From Elgaria multicarinata webbii (Eukaryota > Chordata > Lepidosauria > Squamata > Anguidae), in contig NC_086192.1 of the NCBI RefSeq assembly GCF_023053635.1, forward strand, positions 11,147,001-11,211,000: a DNA stretch of 64,000 bases, in the 5' to 3' direction. Numbering within the stretch: the stretch's first letter is position 1; each line of letters starts with the position of its first letter. Shown piece after piece: positions 9,774 to 19,800 of the stretch. The translations under genes and the position numbers were made by a program. The notes under the pieces were generated by a model. It did not search any database, was not told where the DNA came from, and saw nothing but the letters and a program-made list of their open reading frames with translations.

Positions 9774-9821
9774 TTTATTCACTATCTTAGACGCAGATCT
9801 GGGCATCCGACTCGGTTTATT
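9774..9821 (-). terminator. GLOD4 polyadenylation signals (two AATAAA)
   Basis: AATAAA occurs on the minus strand at 9816-9821 and 9774-9779, about 930-970 bp past the GLOD4 stop. No AATAAA lies closer. Use of either is inference. Confidence 0.5.
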
Positions 9822-10539
9822 AAGCGCGACGTTGAAAACCATTTTGAACCCGTTGAGCGGGCGCCACCCAGAAAATAAGATGTTTGCGTGCCCCAGGCCG
9901 TGCTAGAGTCAGAACACGGAATGGTTCCGTTTTGAAGCGAAAGCAGGGACAGTCCCACGAAAAATATTATGAGGGCTTTTTCCGCAACCCCAAAAAACCC
10001 AGACAAACCAGCTTGCCAGCCCGTAACCTCAGATGCTCCCAACTGGCACAGCACAGCGTGCCGCAAGGAGTTAAAAGGAAGCTGAAAGACGCGAAAGCTC
10101 TGTGTGGTTTGGCGACAGCTCAAAAGCCGGTGCGCCGATCCCAGTAAAGGGGGAAGGGAAAAAGATATTTCCGCCCCCCCTTTGAGATTCAGAGCGGTTC
10201 GAAAGACGCTCTGCCTTTCGCTTGCGGGGCTGGTGGAATGCACGAAAACGTCTGGGTTAAACCTGCTGGAACGGCTCTGTCCCAACTCAAATACCCAAGG
10301 AAAGGCGAGCGAAAGAGCTGTCTTAAGTGTGGTTTTACCATAAAAAGGCACGTGCTCCCACGCTACGTTTAGAGAAGAAGCCCCATTTTGACACGATAAC
10401 CCACACCGCAAGATACAATTCCCACCCCCAGCGCTCCGGAGCGAAAAACCAAATTCCCCAGTGCGTTATCTAAACCCGCCCCACCTATAAGCAAAAAGAC
10501 TTGATACAAGGAGGAAGCAGTTAATCAACTGTCCGTCAG

Positions 10540-10621
10540 CCCGGCGCCTGTGCGGACGGGTTGGATTACGGGGCTAGGGAATGATGGATGTTGTAGTCCA
10601 ACCCGTCTGCACAGGCGCCGA
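10540..10621. repeat. Hairpin (collapsed palindromic MITE) in the GLOD4 3' UTR
   Basis: Arms 10540-10563 and 10598-10621 are inverted copies with 23 of 24 bases matching (CGGCGCCTGTGCGGACGGG and its complement). The loop contains ATGTTGTAG, close to the TTGTAGTCC core of squamate palindromic MITEs. If the 3' UTR assignment is right, the mRNA would carry a long stem. Confidence 0.85.
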
Positions 10622-10745
10622 TCTGGGGAAAGCCGGAACGAACTTTTGTTTGGCTTTTGAAAGGGGAGTCCAGTGAACGGCAGCCGTTTTCATTGGTGGG
10701 CGACGAAGGGAGGGGCCCCTCCTCCGATAAGCGACCCCGCTGGGG

Positions 10746-10811
10746 CTATGCAGAAGGCTTTGGGAGGTTACGTTTCGCAAACCATTCGTGGCTTTTGTCG
10801 GCCGCCATCGC
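10746..10811 (-). CDS. GLOD4: GLOD4 exon 9 (terminal)
   Basis: It encodes [21 protein letters not shown] and the stop TAG (10746-10748). The acceptor is CTGCGCAG. Its end differs from the human KHNKPKASG by a few residues. Confidence 0.93.
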   Translation of the reverse strand, partial: AMAADKSHEWFAKRNLPKPSA

Positions 10812-13800
10812 CTGCGCAGAAGGAGAAAAAACAGCAGTGAAAGACAGGGCAAAGCCGCCGAGGGACAGCCAAAAACGTTTCCCCGGAAGAGGAAAAAGCC
10901 CCACGGGTCTCCAAGCAAATTATTATTACTACTGATAATAAAATTTGAATGTGAACTCTACCGGACTCTCTAATCTTCGTCTTGGATCACCCCTTGCACG
11001 ATTTAAGATGAAACAAATGAAAACAGCAGTTTTATTCTTTTACTATGTACAGCACCATGGACAGTGATGGTGCTACACATATTATTATTAATAATAATGA
11101 TAATAGAAGGGCATTTAAATAACATTCCTTATGCCTCAAGGCTCTGCCCTTGCTGTAGCGGCAAAGTGGAGGGTCTGCCTCCTTATTTGTTCTTCTGCCC
11201 AAATTTGTTCCAAATAGTTTGATTGTTTTCTTGAGAAAAAGTCCAGCAGGTCCGATTCAGAAAGAATACAATTTTTGTTTACGTGCGATAGCAAGACTGT
11301 CCCACTGGTTGAAACAATAAAGCTTTATCTCTCTATTATTTGCATTTCGATACCGCCCCACAGCTGAAGTTCTCTGGGCGGTTTACAAAAGATTAAAATA
11401 TTAAAAACGATACACAAAATTTAAAACCATAAAAATGTAAAACGGACAGTATACCCAAAGACAACGTACTTCTAAAACCAACGTTGAGCTGTCTGCGAAA
11501 CCTAAAAACAACATTGAGCTGTCTGCGAAACCTAAGAACTGCATTGAGCTGTCTGCGAAACCTAAGAACTACATTGAGCTGTCTGCGAAACCTAAAAACA
11601 TCTGGGATCGATTAAATCTCATCACATGCTGCTAAATGCCTGGGAGAAGAGAATAGTCTTGTCTGGGGCCGAAAATAATAGTAATGTTGGCACCAGGCGG
11701 GCTTCATCGGGGAAATGGATGAATGACAGCCTGTCAAGATGGGTAGAGAGGGACTGTGCCCTTTTCTCCCTCGAGCAAATTCACTCGTGCAGGTTTTCAC
11801 CGGCTTCCGAATTGACAGAACAGGCAGGTGTGCCTATATTTGGGTCAGCCTTCAAAATCCTAGCTCTTTTAATTCCTCCTCCGCACACTTGGAAGCTGCC
11901 CACCCCCCCGACACACATTTTGTGAATCGCTTGTCAAAGTTTCTAGATCTCATGAACACAGGGCAAAATTGATACCCCTTGAACGGAAACTCCGATGCTT
12001 TTTTGGTTTTAAAAAAAACCTGTCCGGTTTTGCTCTAGGATCACACATTTGCTCCAAGAATGAAACTCTCATGGCTCCCTCGTCCCTGCAAAGAACCATG
12101 GGAAATCTAGTTATCTGAATGTCTAAGGCTGTCTTTTCCAAACAAGCGCCTTCCAGCTGTTTTGGATGGATGGATGGGGATAATGGGAGTTGGGATCCAA
12201 AACAGCTGGCGTGGAACCGGTCAGGGAAGGCTGCTCTTAAGAATTTTCAGCCCACTCACAAAACTACATTTCCCAGGATGCCTTTAGGGCATCTGCAACG
12301 GCCCCCTGATAATCTCGAATTAGTCATCCACGCCGAGAGAGAAGAGGTCGACTCACCTCGTCCAAGAGTTTCCCGCCATTCGGGTCGACCTGGGACAGCT
12401 CCCGAAAGGCCTCGTCTCCCACAAAACAGATTTCGTGGCCGTCCTAAAGCGGGCGAGAGAAGAGGGAGAGGAAGGAGCATTTGCGGCGTGGGCCGCCGTC
12501 ACGACGCCCATGAAGGACGGAACTGGCAAGCGACCCAGGATTATTTTCACACCCTGCACCGTCGCCGGACAGGACGGCGTTGGAAGGGGAACATAAAAGA
12601 GGGGACGTTGGCACATGCTTGTGGGTCTCCCGTGGGCAGCTGGTGGGCCACTGTGTGAACAGAACGCTGGACTAGATGGACCTGGGTCTGATCCAGCAGG
12701 GTTCTTCTGGCGTTCTTAAAAGTGGGGAAAGGTCCCTACCCACCATGAGCTTACAATCTAGCCACAAAGGTGGAGCTGGACAGTGAAGGCCGGGGCCAGT
12801 TCGCGCCGCCTCGTTGCAAGGGAAGCTGGGAAAAAGCGGAGGGAAGGAGTGGAGCGTCTCCAAGCTACAACCGCCATGATGCCAAGGTGACGTATTTTTG
12901 TGACAAATCTACCGGCCGGGAGGCCCGGCTTCGTCCTATCCTTCAGGAAGGGGTTTTAGCGAAAGCTGCGACCCACGGCAGACCCAAGGAACGTACGTCT
13001 CGCCCAGAGAAGAGAAGACTTGTCGGGCCGGGATTAACGGCACCCAGGACGGCCCTTTGCAAATCCCTGCAAAGCCTCTTGCAAAACTTTATTCTGTGCA
13101 GCTCTGGAGAGAAGGGGCTGGATCTCGATGTGCTTAAATTATAGGAAGGGGGAGATTTGGGTTGAACGTTAGGAGAAACATCTGGAGGGGAAGAGCAATT
13201 AGGCAATAGAACCGGGGACCCAGGCTGGGCGGACGGCTCTCCATCGTTGGAGGTCTTCACGCAGTGACAGGGCAGCCACCTCTTGGGTATTCTCTAGCTC
13301 TGGAGTTCCTGCCTCAAGCGGGGTGGGTGGGGTGGACTGGATGTCCTTTGAGGCCCCTCTGGCTCAACAACTCTAGGAAGGCCTGTCCCCGAGAGGGCCA
13401 ATCAATATCTGCTCTTGCCCCACCATTTATACCATTCCAAATTTGCAGAGCAAACACAGACCATCACTAGATTTCTGTGCTCAAACTGTGAACCTTCTGA
13501 GCAGACGATTCAGGACTGAACAAATATAAAGCGACCACAAGCGCCGGCTTCGTAACGAACTTACGGAACTCACTGCCACAAGATGTAGCAACGGCTGCTA
13601 GCTCAGGTGGTATATTTTTAGATTTCTTTTTAGAAAGGGTGAGGCACCTCTACGGAGCAGAGGTGAACAGGTCAGAGATCACAAAGGAAAATCCCCTGTG
13701 CGCTACTTCCGCTCCCGGCTGCAGGCAGGGGAATTTGTCCGTTATCTCCAATTGCAGGTTGGAAATAACAAGAGGATTTCGGAGGGGTCGGCTTCTCCTC

Positions 13801-16800
13801 CAGAGCCTCTCTCCACTCTTTCTTTCAACACGGACAATGGCAAAATGGATGTGCTGATGATATCATCCTGCCCACAGATGGCAATTCCCCCCCCCCCAAA
13901 AAAAAACAACTGCTCCCCACTCCTGCTATGGAGGACACCTCACTCGCTGGCTATTAACCATGGTTGCTTGGTAGAACTTCCTTAGCCAGAGGCAAGCCGC
14001 CACCGGACATCAGATGTTGGGGACTGACAGCGTGGACTGATTTGTCCTCAGGCCGGTTCCAGCCGGGCTCCCCTTAGGCGCTTGCGTTTGATACGTGCTG
14101 GGGGTATTTTTCGGAAAGGCCACTCACCGGATCCGCCAAGATGACCACTTGCACCGTCGCTTTCCCCGGCGTGTCCAGGCTCACTAGGGGAGTCAAGATC
14201 TTCTGGTTTTCCTTTTTCATCAAGGCCTCGAGGTCAGCCAGCTGGAGGGGCGAGGAGGCAAGAACGCAAGCAGGGCACCGGGAGAGAACGGGAAGAAAAT
14301 ACGGGGCAGAAAGTGAGCAATCCCTACTGTTCAAAACTGCAGTTTAACAACCTAGAAGAACACCCTACAAATGGAGCCAAACGCACACCCCCACCCCCAC
14401 CTCGTGGCAACATCACAACTAACACATCGTATCACATGTTAACATCACAGCTACTGATGACAACAACACTCTTCAAGTACATGAACGGTTGCTCCACAGA
14501 GGAGGGACGGGATCTCTTCTCGATCCTCCCAGAGTGCAGGACACAGAATCATGGGCTCAAGTTACAGGAAGCCAGATTCTGGCTGGACATCAGGAAAAAC
14601 GTCCTGACTGTTAGAGCAGTATGACAATGGAACCAGTTACCTAGGGAGGTGGTGGGCTCTCCCACACTAGAGGCCTTCAAGAGGCAGCTGGACAACCATC
14701 TGTCAGGGATGCTTTAGGGTGGATTCCTGCACTGAGCAGGACTCGATGGCCTTAGAGGCCCCTTCCAACTCTACTCTTCTATGACTGTAGGGCGGAAGCC
14801 CAAACATTTATCTCCAAATATATTTTGAAATCGTTTCATGGTTAGCCTATCTATCTAAAGCAAAGCCTCGTGATGCCGTTCTCTTGTTCTGAGGGACTCC
14901 TAGAAACATGGCGTTTGCAATCACCCCCAAAAGATCGTCACCTCTTCCTTGGGGCAAGAGAAGGCGATCCGCCCAAAGGCTGTTCCGTGGTCCACAACTC
15001 GCCCGATGTCCAGCAGCTCCAGCTTACACTGAAAGAGAAAAACAGGGCCTACTCAGCAGTGGCCTCCACACCCGTGGAACAAACTCCCGCCGGCAGTCTG
15101 CCACGCACCATCCTTACAGGTCTTTAAAGGTATTTAAAACGTTCTATTTCAGTACGGCCTTCCCATAAACGAATACTGTTGTGCTGCCACTGCCCTTGTG
15201 ATTTTTATCGTTAGTTTTTACTGTTAGCTTTTATTGATTTTAACTGATATTCTAATGTCTATGCATTTATTGCTTTTAACGGCTCGGAGGGTGGCAGCAA
15301 GGGAGAGGGCCTTTTCAGCGGTGGCCCCTCAATTATGGAATGATCTCCCTGACGAGGCTCGCCTGGCACCAACATTGTTATCTTTTCGGCGCCAGGTCAA
15401 GACTTTTCTTTTCTCCCAGGCATTTAATAACATATGCTGAGTTTTTAAACTGACCCCAGAATAATTGTTTGTATTTTATGCTTTTTATGATTTTAAATTT
15501 TGTATATTTGTTTTTAATGTTCACTCTTTTTAACCTTTGTAACCACCCAGAGAGCTTCGGCTATGGGGAATGCAGACAAGCTGGAGCGTGTTCAGAGGAG
15601 GGCAACCAGGATGATCAGGGGTCCGGAAACAAAGCCCTATGAGGAGAGACTGAAAGACCTGGGCCTGTTTAGCCTGGAGAAGAGAAGATGGAGGGGAGAC
15701 ATGAGAGCACTCTTCAAAGACTTAAAAGGTTGTCACACAGAGGAGGGCCAGGATCTCTTCTCCATCCTCCCAGAGTGCAGGACATGGGCTCAAGTTAAAG
15801 GAAGCCAGATTCCAGCTGGACATCAGGAAAAACTTCCTGACTGTTAGAGCAGCACGACAATATAACCAGTTACCTAGGGGGATTGTGGGCTCTCCCACAC
15901 TAGAGGCCTTCAAGAGGCAGCTGGACAACCATCTGTCAGGGATGCTTTAGGGTGGATTCCTGCATTGAGCAGGGGGTTGGACTCGATGGCCTTGTAGGCC
16001 CCTTCCAACTCTACTATTCTATGATTCTATAAATGTAAATAATAATAATAATTATACTGTTTTCATGTATGGTTGTAAGCCGCCTTGAGAGAGCTTCTGC
16101 CCTGTATTATCTATATTTTTTATTTACTGCTGAAAACCTTGGTGCGCCCCAATAAAACGAGCCGCCTGTCACCGCATCCCTGCCCGGCTGGCTGCACCCA
16201 GCTATAAAACATTTTTGAAAACAACGCAGAAAGGTTCGTGAAAGTAGCAGCGTCAGGGTCCGACGGGGCCTTGTTTCGACGGCCCCTCTCTTCTGCTGCG
16301 GAGCGATTCCCGCGAACAACGCGCCGCCCGCTCACGCCCCACCTGGTTCTCCGCGTAGCCGAGCAGCGCTGTCCGCTGGCCTTCATCTTTCTCGTACACT
16401 TTCATGCCCAGAAGCCTGGACCAGTAGTCGACGGATTTCTGCAAGCTGGACACAGCCAGGGTCACTTTTAGCACTCGGTCTAGAACAGCAGAAAAACCTT
16501 AGGACAGGATTTATCATGGAGCGCCGCTTTCCTAATGAGAAATCAAGGCTGCAAGCCTTGAGGCACCTGCTCTGTATGTAGGCCGCTGTATGGAGTTTGG
16601 TTCTGGCAAGTGAACTGCATGATGGGATTGGAGTGATGTATGTGCCTGAACATTCTGTAATGCTGAAACTGCCTTAACTGGAAAGAAAAGCTAAATTGGA
16701 ATTTCTAACTGTCAAGACCTTTTGAGATAGTAGTAGGCAAATAAGCTATCCTGATAAGGAGGAATGACCCTCCAGGTCAATCTGACAATGCCAGAAGAGT

Positions 16801-19800
16801 TATGGGCCCTCTGTTGGTAAGGTAGAATGCAGAAGTTTTCTTTGATCGGTCTTTGTTTTGCTTTAGAATTTTGCCAACCGCTGATTGGTTGACATGCTAC
16901 TGTGTATAAATATGCCTGCTTTTCACACAGCCAAGGGAGACATCTTTGTCTGTAGGACTTTCTTCCTACAGCTGTATTACGCTAAATAAAACCGAGTTGC
17001 CTTACAACCAAAGGGAATTTTTATCCTTGACAATGTCATGTCTAACCCTACTGCCACTGTTTTGGGAGAAGGTGTTTCAGGGAATCAATCAGATTCGGAT
17101 TCGGACCTAGAGGAGGTGGCATCAGGCACCAGCTAGCCTGTACCAGTGGGGGAGGAATCTCTCACGGGCGATTCCCCAGCTGGGACTCAGCCCTCTCCAG
17201 AGCTTATTTCCTCAAGGCCAAATCCTACACCCTCAGTGGGAAGTGAGCTTTCTTCTGGAAGAAAGCGTCCCGACAAGCTAACTGATGCTAGGGCCGCCGG
17301 AAGCTGAAACGCACGGAACGGAAGGAAGGTGTGAGAAAGTCGGTCTGACTAAGATTGCACCAGAACCTGCCTCCGCACCAGGCTCTCTGAAGTTAGGAAG
17401 GGGCTTCCTGTTCTCCTTGATCGGACAATTGTCTCGCTTAGTTTGCATAGTTTTGCCTAGGGGGAAGTTCCCAAGAGATTAGACTCTCTTCAGGTAGAAG
17501 AGATGCTTGCTGCTTAACAAAAGCTTTGTGGATTACCTAGCAGGCCTCATAATTTGTCCCCCATTGAAAGCAGGAGCTTTCTGAGCAACCCGACAACACT
17601 AACTGGCACAGAAAAGGGGAGTGACGAGACGCCAAGGTCGTCTCCTTGTTGCTTGTCCCCCGCATCTAATATTCAGGTACAGTGCCTCTAAACATGGAGG
17701 TTTGTCATCGATTAGCTCCTGAAGGTATTTTTGATGCCTCTCCTTAGCCAGGATTGCAGTCCAAAAAGACATGACCCACAAGGAAAAAGGGCCAGGAGGG
17801 AAGAGGAAAGACACACACACACACACACACACAACTGAAGTTATAAAAATGATAGCATCGTGACTTTCCCATCTTTCCCCAGCACCTCGTGCTAACCCCC
17901 TCCCCACAAATGGTGGCATATTGCAAAGCAGGGTGAGGGAGCAATGAGATGCTGGCGGCTGTACAATTCAGCTCGCCCCTTTACCTTCCTTCGCTGGCTC
18001 TTTGTCTTCCAAGCAGAACTTATATCCCCCCGGACCTTCCGTTTCGTAGATGCCCGCCGAGATTTCCTTGAGTGGCCACTGCAGCTTTCGGGCATTTCTC
18101 ACAGCCTGGCTGGACACGACCGTCATCCCCTGCGCCAGAAAAACACCCACACCCACACGATAAACACCCGAAAAGGCAAGTGATGAGAATTCTCATCGTA
18201 CGGAGGATCCCCTATCTCTCTGGTCTACCACTGTTCTCCGTAAGATCGGCAGGTAACAGCCACAGGGCCTTTTTGTTGGTGTCCCCGCAGTTGGAGCCAG
18301 TCCGTGGCTGTGTATCTGATGAGCGAGGGAGGCCGGGATATCGGCAAGCGATCCCAGGCCTCTCAGCTGCACTTCATATCCTACGGCTATGGGGAGTAGG
18401 TAGAAGATAACACCCATTTTTTTATTTAATAGACAAGGCCGTCTGCTCCCACATCTCCGTGACAAAAACACCAACAGGGATGTCATAGAGGCAGACAAGT
18501 GGCGTCAGCAGGGGGGTGGAATAGTTGACCTCTGAGGTGCCATTTCTGGGGAGTGCCCGAGGGTGCACACTCAATACTGAGGTTGAACGTTTTAAGTGTT
18601 ATCTTAAAACGGGTGGGCAGAAAGCTGGTCTCTGGGTGTTGTGGACGTCGGCTCCCAGCATTCCTGGTTTTTGGCCATGCATGCAGGGGCTTCTGGGAGT
18701 TGAAGTCCCAAAAGACCTGCAGAGCTGCCTTCTGCCCTAAATGATACCCAACGGGCCCTGTCCAACTGCGCACCCCAAAGGCGCATCTGCCTTAACTTCC
18801 CGGAGAACCCTAGGTCAGTTTCTGAAGAGTCCTCAGAACGCAACCATGCCGACACCACGACAACTGTTGGAAGGCTGGGTAGGGGTCTGAAGTTACAAAA
18901 CCATGGTGCCTACCAGGAAGTCGTTGCCAAGGCGGTAGTCTCCGACGCCGTAATTGTAGGTCAGCTCTGCGACGAAGTGGCCATCCTCCAGCCCGTAACC
19001 CACCATCGTTTTGCTCCATTTGCCGTCATAAGGACTAGAAACACAATTTGTAGGGAATGCCGTGAACACAGAAAAGCATGCACTACATTTCTCGCTCCCC
19101 TGGCCCTCAGCCCACTACCATACTGAGCTGGACGGACAAATATGGCACCATGTACATTGATGGTGCTATATAAATAAATAATAATAATAATAATAATAGC
19201 CTGGCAGCCGCCTCGATTCATTCAGTTCCCCAGACAACTTCTGGTTTCAGAGAATGATGCGTCATTTCCCCCCCCCCCCCTTCCTCTAATCTCCCCTTTC
19301 CCCCTTCCCTTGCTGAAACGGTCAATGTTCTATTGTTGACAGTGACACACTACCCAGGTACAACATTTGCAAATAACCCATGACATCACAGAAGGTGAGC
19401 CAATGGGAAGCAAATAACCTCTGACATCGCAGAAGGTCAGCCAATGGGAAGCAAATAACCCCTGACATCACAGAAGGTCAGCCAATGGGAAGCAAATAAC
19501 CCGTGACATCGCAGAAGGTCAGCCAATGGGAAGCAAATAACCCGTGACATCACAGAATGTCAGTCAATGGGAAGCATCAGGAACTCATGGGCAAGGTTTC
19601 ACTTAACGTATATAACAGCAACAAGAAAAAAAATACACCTTGTATTAAAGACTAGCAAATGAGGGCTACAGTCTTGAAGGCGTATGTCAGAATAAATTCG
19701 TTAGTCTCTGAGGTGTCGAAAGACTTTTTGGTGCTTTTGTTTCCTTAGACCAGCCTTCCTCAACCTGGGGCGCTCCAGATGTGTTGGACTGCATCTTGTA

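Larger units (their letters stand above)
9774..10745 (-). other. Probable GLOD4 3' UTR
   Basis: The region between the GLOD4 stop (10746-10748) and the AATAAA signals looks mostly single copy. It contains one strong hairpin (10540-10621). No second gene is visible. Confidence 0.5.
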
